Source: Seriola aureovittata
Taxonomy: Eukaryota > Chordata > Actinopteri > Carangiformes > Carangidae
Direction of reading: 5' to 3'
NCBI RefSeq assembly: GCF_021018895.1
Contig: NC_079378.1
Coordinates: 23,995,160 to 24,059,159, forward strand
DNA: 64,000 bases
Below the pieces are notes generated by a model. The model had not been told where the DNA came from and ran no database searches. It was given only the letters and a program-made list of their open reading frames with translations. Numbering within the stretch: the stretch's first letter is position 1; every line of letters starts with the position of its first letter. Made by a program: the position numbers and the translations under genes. Of the stretch, positions 52,925 to 64,000 are shown piece after piece.

Positions 52925-53136
52925 AAACCTGGCTGTATAATCCTCAGTCCACCTGCTCCTCAGTTTGTAAAAGTAATATTATATAATGTAATATAATGAT
53001 GGCATATAAATGTGTATCTATTAATACCAGGATATGACGACATCTGTGACTTAAGTTCCCGTAAAAGCTCATACACTGTACAATCTACAGGATTTACTCA
53101 TGAATATATCAAGAGTATTTGTGTTTAGGTCCTAGC
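52925..53136 (+). repeat. Local direct repeat, copy A
   Basis: Shares with copy B the ordered blocks aacctgg, tgtataatcctca, ccacctgctcctcagttt, tggcatataaat, tatctattaata, ggatatgacg, taagttccc, taaaagctcatacactgtac, aatctaca, atttactcatgaatatatca, agagtatttgtgtttag and tcctagc. Identity looks high, with small indels. Confidence 0.8.
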
Positions 53137-53800
53137 CAGCAGCCGGTGAAGTGGTTCCTCTGGAGAAAAGACGAATGCTTTCAGAGTTTTAGGCGAATTG
53201 TAATTTTGTGAGTGAAGTCACTCACATTTTATTCTGAAAGAGTAAATCATGTGTAAGACTGGCAGGAGTCAGTTAAAATCAACACTGTTGGGGAGTGCTT
53301 CCTTCATGAACATGTTAAGTAGATTTAACACTGAAAATTATTTCTGATTAACACTTAAACTCACACTTAAAAACACTATAGTTATTTCCCTCGGTGTCAA
53401 ACTTCTCAGTGTAGTGTAAAATATTAACTCCAATTAAACTAATTACCAGAGTTGAATTGAAAATGTAACATTGTTCAGTGTATATTTTACTCTGTAGATT
53501 AGGACCGTACGTTCACTGACTTGGTGTTAAGTGTTATATTAACACTGTTGGATTTGAGTCTGTAGTTTTTTCTTTTCCACCACTGGATGGTGGAAGTTTT
53601 CATATACTTGACCTAATACTTTTACATAATTAAATAACATCTAAATGTAAATCATACCTTTACTCAGTTTTGGTAATAAGTGCCTAATTTTATTAGGGTT
53701 CTCCAAATAAAGTACAAAGAAATTCATAAAACTTGAATTTAAAATGTTTGATAAACTGCACATCTTTAGACTTTTTTTTTTTTTTTTAAATCTTCCTCAG

Positions 53801-53991
53801 TCCAAACTCCAGACCCAGTTTTCCTTCAGCCTCTCATACCTGATTTATTCAAAGAACTGCCAGACAGCCATGTCTGAGCCACAGCCCGCCACTGAATTTG
53901 TGTCGCTTGAAATCACATTTCCAATCACATTTGAGACTGATCCAGTATTTGTGGAGCGAATGGTGAATTCAGAAATGATTTTGTTCAGCAG
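53801..53991 (+). other. Unrecognised exon-like open frame between the direct repeats
   Basis: A strong acceptor (18-base pyrimidine run then cttcctcag ending at 53800) precedes a fully open frame with an ATG at 53871 (MSEPQPATEFVSLEI...). It ends at an AG|GCAAGT site, the classic form of a GC-type donor. The 63 encoded residues match no family I know. It may be a stray or decayed exon, or chance. Confidence 0.25.
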
Positions 53992-55316
53992 GCAAGTCTG
54001 CCGCTGTGTGAATTTGAGTCATGTTAGAAATCATGTTTTTTTTATCTTCATGTTCTGTTTATTTTCTATTATTTTTTATTTGTTTTCATAAATTGTGCAT
54101 TTTGTTTCTTTTGATCACATGTTCATTACAGGAACCAGAGATGAGTCTGGCTTGAACATAAGTTGAGAGCACAAGATACTGACACCTTGAAGGGTCTGAA
54201 GTGTCACATGTCAGTGAAGGAACATAGAGCACCACACACTGTGTCCACCCTGTGATGCAACAACTGGGCAAGAAGGACATAAAATGAAAGAGGAAAAAAA
54301 TAAAATTCATTCCTCTGGGCATAAATGAAGAGGTGACAGCTGGGCTCAGTAATGTGGAGACGTATGCACTCTTCCACTACTTTCATGATTGTGTTGTTTT
54401 GGGTCTTGTATGAATTTTTTTCATCCTGTATGAAATTTTGCAATACAAATTAAGTGTTTTGCATTGAGGATGATAATTTACAAACAACACAACATAAATG
54501 TCAGAAGAGGTAAGAACATGACAATTTTTCAAATTTTCAATCATGTGTAATATTTTAGTTATTATGCAATACTGAGTGTGTAATTAAAACGTACTGTGTG
54601 TACGTGTGTGATGACATTCTCCTGTCTGCCCTCGTGAAGTGGAGAAGAGAGAAAGAGATAGAGAGAGAGCAAAACAACAGCCAGTGTCAGTCCCTCTCAC
54701 TCATCCCTGCAGGATCCTCCCACTGTAGCTACAGGAAACACCATTCTCAATCAAATCGTTGGCGTGTATTAAAGTCTGTAAAGAAGACAGTCGGATGTTA
54801 TAAGCTTCAGCTTATTTGTCTTATATGGACCTCACCTGACTCTTGTAGTGTTTCTGGGGATGAACTCAGGTAAACAGAGCTGAGGTCATCTTTCTGGTTT
54901 GAGTCTATAAGGTATGACAAGAGCAAGGCTGCAGAACTACCAGCTCTGCACTTTGTTATGGACACGGCCTGAGGCTAATGTCAGCCTCTGTGTGTCTATG
55001 TGACATCTTCTCTGAGAGTCTGAAGGCCATTCTTTGCTTGTGACACTCACCACGGCTTCTCGTATTTCCTGGGTCTGTGAATCTATGGCAACAGCAGCCT
55101 GAACGGTTTAATGAGGATGGCCTTCATAACATCATTTGCCTCTGGGAGACACTGGATCTTCAGTAAATCAAACCCATTTATTAACTTCACAAGTATGTTG
55201 GATATGTCCACACTTCAGCTGGTGTAACTTTGGCTTAATAACGCCACACTGACAGAGAGAGAAAGGGATTTACAAATACCGCAGACCACCTACAGTTACT
55301 GGAGTGAAAACAGTGG

Positions 55317-55567
55317 GAAACCTGGTTGTATAATCCTCACAGGCCACCTGCTCCTCAGTTTCTAAAAGTCACCTGTTCGTCATATAATGAAAATGTAATA
55401 ACATATAATGCAATATAATGGTGGCATATAAATAATTAGTATCTATTAATAACAATAGGATATGACGGCATCATGTGATTTAAGTTCCCATAAAAGCTCA
55501 TACACTGTACAATCTACAGTATTTACTCATGAATATATCAAAAGAGTATTTGTGTTTAGTTCCTAGC
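55317..55567 (+). repeat. Local direct repeat, copy B
   Basis: Second copy of the block at 52925-53136, same orientation, about 2.4 kb downstream and a few tens of bases longer because of an insertion near 55375-55410. It lies about 0.4 kb upstream of the stip1 start. Confidence 0.8.
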
Positions 55568-55781
55568 AAGAAATGATCAGCTTCAGTGATTATAATTCTT
55601 ACAATAATTGTTAAAGATTTAATGACTGACACATGATATTGTCTGATGTTCAGGTGATGAGATTTGCTTTCTCACTTCCTGTCTTTGACTTATCTGCCTC
55701 ATCTATCTCCATGTACCTCTGTACACCTCAAAGAGCATGTAGCACATCTTATGTAACATACTTCTACTTTCCCCCCTCATT

Positions 55782-55795
55782 TTCTGGAAGTTTTT
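55782..55795 (+). promoter_or_regulatory. Second heat-shock-element-like site upstream of stip1
   Basis: TTCTGGAAGTTTTT contains TTC-nn-GAA-nn-TTT, a near three-unit heat shock element. It lies about 170 bp upstream of the stip1 ATG and repeats the same TTCTGGAA core as the proximal site. Confidence 0.4.
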
Positions 55796-55937
55796 TTTTT
55801 TATGGAAGCTACATGTTGTCCCCAATAATACCCTCTCGAGTGAAGCTGAAAAAAATCTGACCATTGATTACGGATTTCATCCATCCCTAACTGGCAACCT
55901 CCATGTTGTTCAGGGGGAGGCGCTAGTCCGCAGTAGT

Positions 55938-55945
55938 TTCTGGAA
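55938..55945 (+). promoter_or_regulatory. Heat-shock-element-like site next to stip1 start
   Basis: TTCTGGAA (TTC-2-GAA inverted units) lies 20 bp before the stip1 ATG. Two-unit sites are weaker than three-unit ones. STI1/STIP1 genes are stress-inducible in many eukaryotes, which makes the placement plausible, but binding is inferred. Confidence 0.4.
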
Positions 55946-55964
55946 GGAACCTCATGCTTGCACC

Positions 55965-58900
55965 ATGGAGAAAGTGAGTATCCAGCAACTCCTCACAATT
56001 ACTACTTCCATAACACAGATATTTAATTGATACCGACGTATTTCTGCGAATTACTTTAATTTTAAGTCTCAATATAGTATAATTTCAAGGTTAGTGTAGT
56101 TAGCCACCTCTTTATACGGGGACTTCAATGTTTGCTAATATCAGGCATCTAGCTAGCTTGTTAGCTTAGCGTCAATCCGGTAGTAATGTGTTTTAGCTCT
56201 TTGGCTGATGTTGTGTGATTGGGCTTGATTATGTTAATCAACATTAAACATTTTAACAGCGCTAGACTACAGAGTAGTTAGTTAGCTAAACTTTTAATCC
56301 CAAGAAGTGCAAACTTGAAGATGTTAAGTGTTTGTCATTTGTGCACGGTTGTGGCTAATTCATGGTTATACTCGACAAGGTTAGCTAACTGTTAAGCTAA
56401 CGTGTAGGACTTAAATTTGTCACAGCTACTGCAGGAAGGTTTTCCTGCCCCTGTAGTCCGTGCCTCGATACAACAAAGCAGTTCGCTAACCCCTTAGCAA
56501 TTCACGGGTAAAATAGCCTCTGACAAGTAATCCCCGAGTTAGCAAATCACCATGTAACAGCTAACATTAGCCCACAATGTGAACGCTACCATTAACAAGG
56601 TGACGGACAAATGAGAGTCGTAATTGCATCCTTTTAATAAAACGCTGTGTCAGAGGACCGACAGCCTAAACTGCGGCAGTCAGTAGCACATGCTGCAGGA
56701 GTATTTTTGGATCGGCTTCAGCGGTGTCCTCAGCCGCTTGCGCTCAGACCGGAGGATCATTCTAGACGCACACGGCTCCGCTGTCATGGCTACAGCCGCA
56801 TTTTGTCGTCAACTGCCGCGTCCTCTCAAATGTTCTGCGATTGGCCACTTCAAGTATTTTTGGGGATTCGTTCAATATTGAGAAAGTACCTCTGCTTTAT
56901 GCTTGATCTGGCCACTCATAATAACTTGACCGACAATGCTACTAAACATTACAGGCATTAGTGTTGTGTACCTGTCAGGTTAACCTGGCTATAATTATAC
57001 TGATGCAGTGAGGTATTTATATTTTTACATAGTTATTTTATTAAATAAATCTAGGGAAAAAGAGAGTCACTTCTGCAGGTTGTGTCTTACATTCATGGCC
57101 TCAGTGTGTTACAGAGGTTTACTCAGAGTCCATTACTATTTGTTGCTCACATAAAGGATTTGATTGTAAATAATCAAAGGGGAATAAGACTTTATGCACA
57201 CCCAACATGTCTCCATCACTGACACTTCTGTGACCAGCTTTCTCATCAAATCTACAGTGTAACAGCTCCATCTTCCACAGATTAGACTCCATTTTTATTT
57301 TTGACAGAAGTAGTAATCTATTGATTTTTATTATGGTCTATGTGTGCATCCCTGGTGGGTAAAAGAAGTGTGCTTGGATTTCATTATGCACGAATGACCT
57401 TATCTAAAAGAAAGCAGCATCATTATCACCAGCCAGACCTCACTGAGATAAATGATCTTATCTATCCCTTGCTTAATTAAATCTGAGAACTTTCCTAAAT
57501 CAGTTTTTGCTGGGACTTTTCAAATTATGTTTTAGTCTTATTGTGTATTCTCATAATGTTGTTGAATACAGCCCTTTCCTTTTCTAATTTCACTTATTTA
57601 TTTTAATATTTTATTGTTTTATTTTATTAACTGCAAGGAATTTCTGAAAATCCATGTTAACCACTATTTATCATAATTCCAGTTTACAGCATCACATGGG
57701 ATTGTAATGTTGCCATGATCATGCATTTTTATGTTTTCAAATGTTTAAAGTGTTCAGAGTGGATTAGGTTTGTTGACTGTGGAGGGAAAAGCATGCCAGT
57801 CAACACCCCTTGTTCCTCCTCTGGGATAATAATTACTGCCCTTTACATGTTATCACATTGTTGTCAAATTAAGCTGCAAAAGATGGAGAGCCTCTTTTTA
57901 GAACAGAGTGGTGCTTCTCTCTGCTCAGTGGTAATTGATTCTGTCACATACTGTAGAGACACACGATGACTTGTCAAACTGAATCAGGCCACCAACAAGT
58001 GACAAGGAGTGTTGGAAATCAATCAGTTCACACATACTTTTTCATTCTCTCCCTCCCTCTCTTTTAGTATCATCAGTGCCCGTTGAAGTTACTGTTATGG
58101 TCTGAAAAATAGACAGCGTTTGTCTGAAATCGAAAAGTGGTGGATTCAAATTTTTGTGCTGTGAGGCTGTAATCTGACCACCGACCTGCCATTCCACCAA
58201 GAGTTGTATTACTTTCAGGCTAATGGAGTAGAATGCACCTAGAGAACTGTGCATGTGCATTACCAATATAATGGCATATTATCTCTCTGCATCACTGGTG
58301 CATTTGTCTGATATGAACAGCTGGGTGCTTGTCAATTTCTTTTTTCAGTGACAGCTGCGAAAGATGTCTTCTCTGTATTGGGGATTGTGTGCATGTGCCT
58401 TTTGTGTAAGCGTGATACAAAATATAGAGCAGGAGAGAATTTTTCTTCTTTGTGCTTCATTGATTGTGTCTTCTTGGCTCATAGGTTTCAGCATTAAAGG
58501 ACCAGGGCAACAAGGCTCTAAGTGCTGGAAATATTGACGAGGCCGTACGGTGCTACACCGAAGCCTTGGCTCTCGACCCTTCAAACCATGTCCTCTTCAG
58601 TAACCGCTCGGCTGCCTACGCTAAGAAAGGAAACTATGAGAATGCTCTCCAGGATGCCTGTCAGACCATCAAGATCAAGCCTGACTGGGGCAAGGTGAGA
58701 TGATCTTTGCAATTTTCTTCTTTGCAGTTTTTCTATTTACAAGACATGTAGTAATTAAAATTGACAAAGCAATCTGTAATCTTTCAACTTTGATCAACCA
58801 GGGCTACTCCCGCAAAGCCGCAGCCTTGGAGTTTCTTGGCCGATTGGAGGATGCTAAAGGAACTTACCACGAGGGGCTCCGACAAGAGCCAAGTAATCAG

Positions 58901-61900
58901 CAGCTAAAAGAGGGTTTACAGAACATTGAGGCCCGGCTTGCAGGTAGATACTCCAGAATTTGTAATGTCTTTCTAAAGAAAGTAGTACTGTGATTTGCAA
59001 AAAGTGTGTCTCATTTTTCCCTCCTACGTGGGTAGAGCCTCTAGAGATGGCTGCTGACATGATCAAAGCAAAATCGCATTGCTCAAAAGAGAAGAGTAGG
59101 CAGTCCACTTGGTTTGAGTGCTGTGATTCATTCAGTGGACAGGTAGCAGGGCTCACAGAGGAGAGAAGGCTCCACTGCAGGATGCGTGGGCATTCTGAAG
59201 ATTTCTGTGTGACCACAAAAATTACACTAATAACATCTATTCTTGCTTCATCAGAGAAATCAATGATGAACCCCTTCGCCATGCCCAACTTGTATCAGAA
59301 GCTGGAGAATGATCCTCGGACCCGAGAGTTATTGTCAGATCCCAGCTACAAAGAATTGCTGGAGCAGCTCAGGAACAAACCATCGGAGCTCGGCACGTAT
59401 GTACACTGTCAAAAATTTGTCATTCGTTTTCTGATCTGACTAAAGAATTATATCTTCAGGCTGGAATGAAAAATGAAAAGGACAAGGTCAGAGGCAATTA
59501 CTTTGAGTAGTTTGTGTGGTATCAGTACAAGATTGCATAGTATTTGTAGGCCTGCTGTCATTATATAAAAAATACATAAATAGATAAAGAATAAAAAACC
59601 TCAAGTTATTTGGAAAAGATGTATTAGATGTGGATACTGTGGTATTAAGAAATGCAGATGTCTGACTGTTTTGCAGGAAGCTGCAGGATCCCAGAGTGAT
59701 GACCACACTCTCTGTGCTTCTGGGACTGAACCTCTCTGAGATGGAGGAAGAAGAGGAGCCCACCCCACCTCCTCCCCCCAAACCCAAAGAGACTCAGCCA
59801 CCTCCACCCAAAGAGGAAGACCTTCCAGAAAACAAGAGAAAGGTAAATAAGTTCACCATAGTGCTCACTTTTATGAGTTTTCAGCAACTTTTCCTCCTAA
59901 AGAAAACACTCTTCTCAGTTTTGTTAATCCTCTAACTTCCTTTGTTTTTTTCTTTAAAGGCCTTGAAGGAAAAAGAACTTGGGAATTCTGCATATAAGAA
60001 TAAGGACTTTGAAATGGCGCTGAAACATTATGAAGAAGCAATCAAACATGACCCCACCAACATGACCTACATTTCTAATCAAGCAGGTACATATTCTCAC
60101 ATGCTGGAATACAGTTGCCAGTCTCACATATTCGAGCTGACTGACCCACTAAAGCCATTGTGATTGGTTATAATTGTAAAACAGAGGTGACAGAATTTTA
60201 ATTGTTGGCTGTATGAGTTCCTGCTACTGATAAATCCTCAATTTGTAGGAAAGAAATGTGGGAACCCACAACATAATGTTAAAGTGCCAATTAATGTGGG
60301 CTTGTATGCTGATTAGTCTGAGTCCTTCAGACATTTATAATGCACTGAAATATTGACCTGAGACTCTTTACTGACAACAGTTAACCTCAGCTGGTATGAC
60401 ATTCAAGCTTTACTTAACATGTTCAATGTGTACTCCCATTTGTGATCCCTTCAGCTGTGTACTTTGAGAAGGGAGAGTTTGAGAAGTGCCGAGAGCTGTG
60501 TGAGAAGGCCATTGATGTTGGCAGAGAGAACCGAGAAGACTACAGACAAATTGCGAAGTGAGTTCTTAATGACTACATAATTTCTAATAGTTCCGAAGTT
60601 GTCTTTCCTTTTTTTTTCCCCATGTTGTGCTCTAGTGAATCCACACATCTTCTGCCCCCACAAGCTGAGGGCAAGATTGGCATTTTTTTGATCTAATGGG
60701 ACTCAGAACAAATGTTGACGCCACAGAATACCAAAACCCCAGATGTCAGAACAGTGTGGGGGAAGGGTTTTTCCAAACCTTTTCGACCAGCTGACTAGCA
60801 CTTCTGGACAAGTATACTGGCCACTTGATGAGACAAATCAGCTGTGGTATATAAGAACCACTAGGTGGCAGTGTTTCTCTGTAGCTTTTCAATAAAAACT
60901 GGCAACATCTGATGTAGTGATGTTGAATTGGGACACAAATTACCTGCCCATTCAACTAGTCTTGCTCAGGGGCGTTAAGGTGGTTGTGTTTCTTTGATTT
61001 GTGTTATTTTTTTCATAAATATAATCAAATCTCACTCGACTAAACTTGACTGGCTGTTGACCCTTTTAGTTGAGCAAATGAGAACGATTTCATTGTCATT
61101 ACATGTTTGTCATTATCCTCCTACTCTGTTTCAGGGCCTTGGCTAGGATTGGCAACTCATACTTCAAGCAGGAACAATACAAAGAGGCAGTTCAGTATTT
61201 CAACAAGAGTTTGACGGAGCATCGCACCCCTGACGTCTTGAAGAAGTGTCAGCAGGTGCAGTGCGACTGATATTTCCAGTTTCATCCTTTTTAAGTTCTT
61301 TGTTTTTTTGTTTTTTTTTCTCAGTTGTGTATGTTAGACCTGCATGTGAACAGTTAATTAAAACACAAGTGTGCATTTCACTTACACCTTGACACTCACA
61401 ATTGTTTCTATAGGCAGAGAAGATATTGAAGGAGCAGGAGAAACTCGCCTACATCAACCCAGACTTAGCCCTGGAAGAGAAGAACAAGGGCAACGACGCC
61501 TTCCAGAAAGGTGCGCGTAATAGTTGTAACACCTGTTGGTCGATTGTCATCTGATTCCTCTCTTTTGGAGTTGTAAGAAACTCGCTTATCTTATCTTATA
61601 TTATATTATCTTATCTTTTCCCTCCCACAGGAGACTACCCCTTAGCCATGAAACATTACACTGAGGCCATCAAGAGAAACCCGCATGATGCCAAACTCTT
61701 CAGTAACAGAGCTGCCTGCTACACAAAGCTGTTGGAGTTTCAACTTGCCCTGAAGGTAAAGTTCTTCCTCACCCGGCACCTCCGTAGATCAGCTAGTGAG
61801 ATTCTAACCTGACAAAAAAAACACTGCCTTTTTATTTTATTGCGTTTTAAAAATGACCCTCATGATCTTCTTTTGTCAGGATTGTGAAGAGTGCATCAAA

Positions 61901-63097
61901 CTTGAACCCACCTTCAGTGAGTAGTAAACTTTTTGATTACGTATATAATGTAGATAATATAAAATTTAGATTCAGGACAAATCACCCTGATGTTACTGAA
62001 CTAATTTAACACATCTGCCCACAGTAAAAGGCTACACGCGTAAAGGAGCTGCTCTGGAGGCCATGAAAGATTATTCTAAAGCTATGGATGCGTACCAGAA
62101 GGCTCTGGAGCTTGACTCTTCCTCAAAGGTATTTTACAGGTTACTCTAAAGTTCAGAAAAGTCTAGAAATGACAGGAGAACATTTCTGGAAAATCCCAGA
62201 CATTTCAAAGTTTACCTATACAGTGTGGTCCAAACATCTGAGACCACTCTCCCACTGCAGTTTGGTCGTTTTTTTAGTTTTCAATATTTACTAACACAAT
62301 CACCACAAATAAAACCCTAGTTACATTTTGGATTTCCTGAAAAGTATTGTAAAAATCATTGTGACTTCATGACTTTTTTTTTTTTCTTTTTTTTTTTTTT
62401 TAAAGTAACCAGTTAGTAATTCATCACTTTTCTGAAAAGTAACAGGTTATGTGATCACGCCATCACTGCTCAACTTACATGTGGTGACATTTTTGATCGT
62501 ATGCCATCAATAAACAGCATATTGTGTTGTGACATATGTTTTAGTTTTAGTGGTATTGTTGGAGGGGGGATGGTCATCAAAGTAAAATCTGAGTGCAAAA
62601 ATCTATGAAAGAAATCTAGAAGTTTGAGAAAGTAAGACATTTTGAAATACTCTGTGTCAAGTCTTAACAATATTTGCCAATTAGTGATTGATTGGCTTTT
62701 CTTCATCATTTGCCTTCTCCACCATCAGGAAGCCACAGAAGGCTTGCAGCGCTGTATGGTCAGTCAGGCCATGAGGAATGACAGCCCTGAGGAAGTGAAG
62801 AAAAGGGCCATGGCCGATCCCGAGGTGCAGCAGATCATGAGTGACCCAGCCATGCGCATGATCCTCGAGCAAATGCAGAAGGATCCTCAGGCGCTTAGCG
62901 AGTAAGTTTACCAACTTTTCTGTGTGTTTCTGTCTCTGCCTTGAGTCAGTATTATACACATAAACACAGATTCACAGAAATACATGAAGAATTTACTCTT
63001 CCTTTTTTCTTGTTCGTTCCTCAGCCACTTAAAGAATCCAGTTATTGCTCAGAAGATTCAGAAACTCATTGATGTTGGACTGATAGCCATTCGTTGA
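55965..63097 (+). CDS. stip1: Stress-induced phosphoprotein 1 (Hop/STI1 HSP70-HSP90 co-chaperone), 14 coding exons
   Basis: Coding exons: 55965-55973, 58485-58694, 58802-58943, 59255-59396, 59677-59842, 59960-60086, 60455-60557, 61135-61255, 61414-61510, 61631-61755, 61880-61916, 62025-62128, 62729-62901 and 63025-63097. All are GT-AG with matching phases, 1629 nt in total, 542 residues (human STIP1 has 543). Domain order: TPR1 (about 4-118), DP1 with MNPF and [16 protein letters not shown] (about 125-180), a Pro/Glu-rich linker (about 190-222), TPR2A (about 224-350), TPR2B (about 360-475), and DP2 with [19 protein letters not shown] near the C-terminus. The TPR1 carboxylate-clamp residues K8, N12, N43, K73 and R77 are all in place, so binding of HSP70/HSP90 EEVD tails is expected. 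The protein is a cytosolic adaptor that passes clients from HSP70 to HSP90. Exon 1 encodes only Met-Glu-Lys before a 2.5 kb intron. Confidence 0.97.
55974..58484 (+). other. stip1 intron 1
   Basis: The 2.5 kb intron is AT-rich, with a CpG-rich island-like patch at about 56640-56860. That patch includes an inverted CCAAT box (gattggc near 56839) and a 31-codon ATG frame at 56786-56881. Otherwise I see no exon, conserved motif or full-length repeat. Confidence 0.6.
60858..60871 (+). promoter_or_regulatory. CTCF-like motif in stip1 intron 7
   Basis: CCACTAGGTGGCAG matches the vertebrate CTCF core (CCASYAGRKGGCRS) at every position. It is in the intron between the exons ending at 60557 and starting at 61135. 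Occupancy is not shown by sequence alone, and such words also occur inside some repeats. Confidence 0.4.
62378..62402. repeat. Poly-T tract in stip1 intron 12
   Basis: T-run with one C interruption. About 150 bp upstream, near 62220-62260, the gtggtccaaacatctgagac phrase resembles another common fish repeat, so this intron probably holds a repeat remnant. Confidence 0.7.
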
Positions 63098-64000
63098 TGA
63101 GAGACTGGAGCCAGATGTGTGAAGAAACTCCCAAGACAACAGTGGAACAACATGCAAAACCCTCCAAAATTTTACATCCTCTTTTCTTGCCTTCAAATTC
63201 AAAATGATATTGTTCTTAGTCTCACTGAGACTTTGTGTGTATGTTATGTTTTTTAAAATTTCACAACTTTTACATTGTGTGTAAGAACAGCATCTTGTTG
63301 TCACCTGGGAAACTTCAGGACTCCAGAAATCTTTCTCTGAAAACAATCTGGATTCATGTGTACAGATGCTTAAATACATCTTAAAATAAACATCACAATG
63401 CAGTGCACCGGTATGTTCAGTGTTTAAAGGGGAAATCCACCCTAAAGCAGTTCACATATTCCTGTCACTTCATGAAAGTGTTTTTAAGGAAATGAAGAAT
63501 AGAACTATTTCTACACTCAAAATCAAGATTGCAATGTAGATCACATTAAAATAGTCAACATAACTTTAATGCTGTCCTCTTGAAGTTCTACTGTCTGGTT
63601 GATATTATTGTTTGCTCATATCAGGAAAGTGCTCAGTGTTTCCTTGGTTGCAGTGGAGAGAGGATGAATTTAGAGGAATTGCCTTTTAGAGTCAAGGGAT
63701 ATTTGGCCATGATGAGATTTTAAGGTTGATCCTTAACGGTTTCTTAAATAAATTCATATGGCAATTTAAACAGCCATGTTATTATTTCTGTTACTCAAGA
63801 ATGAAAAGCTTGGATTCAAATCTTGTGCCAGGTGAAATATCAGTGTCAGTAAAAGTCACAATAATGCAGTTGATAATGCTCTGCTCTGTGAGCAAGAGCA
63901 CAGTGAGTTTACCTAGCACAACAGTCCTCGCACGCTGTCATGATTTAGTGATCAGTGTTTATCTTTGTTAAGGAGGCATGTTGATAATCGTACAGTATAG
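63098..64000 (+). other. stip1 3' UTR and downstream flank
   Basis: The UTR runs from the TGA at 63095-63097 to an AATAAA at 63385-63390, giving a length of about 0.3 kb. Beyond that the sequence is AT-rich, and I see no further exon to the end of the window. Confidence 0.6.

Noticed and set aside
58990..59254. Plain retention of stip1 intron 3 as a coding form
   Set aside because: Reading on from exon 3 hits a stop at 58991-58993, so only the shifted acceptor at 59036 keeps the frame open.

Overview
The window looks like nuclear DNA of a ray-finned fish, probably a percomorph-type teleost. It has long CA/TG microsatellites and pure C/G homopolymers, vertebrate split genes with GT-AG introns, and copies of interspersed sequences that are familiar from teleost genomes. 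All coding assignments come from reading exon translations, splice sites and codon phase by eye. No database search was run.

Layout. Positions 1-40,433 hold no exon I can support. This stretch is filled with microsatellites, minisatellites, G/C homopolymers and decayed repeats. At 40,434-40,660 (+) sits the terminal coding exon of an LHFPL-family four-pass membrane protein that best resembles LHFPL7 (TMEM211). Its other exons were not found, so most of the left 40 kb may be its intron or upstream sequence. Tail-to-tail with it, at 43,277-45,620 (-), is a complete seven-coding-exon spata22, a meiotic recombination factor that partners MEIOB. At 46.4-48.9 kb lie a decayed DNA-transposon-like repeat and a 5'-truncated, stop-containing L1-type LINE. 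At 49.4-51.2 kb (-) is a broken MAST-family (AGC) protein kinase remnant with recognisable exons, a 2-bp frameshift and an internal deletion. A roughly 210-250 bp sequence occurs twice in direct orientation (52.9 kb and 55.3 kb). At 55,965-63,097 (+) is a complete 14-exon stip1 (Hop/STI1 co-chaperone, 542 residues), with heat-shock-element-like sites just upstream of its start codon.

The three genes do not form an obvious pathway. spata22 is a meiotic gene, stip1 is an HSP70/HSP90 adaptor and lhfpl7 is a poorly studied tetraspan gene. No clearly new biological system was found. The most informative observations are the MAST-kinase remnant, the local duplicated block around an unrecognised exon-like ORF, an in-frame alternative acceptor in stip1, and CTCF-like motifs flanking the gene cluster.
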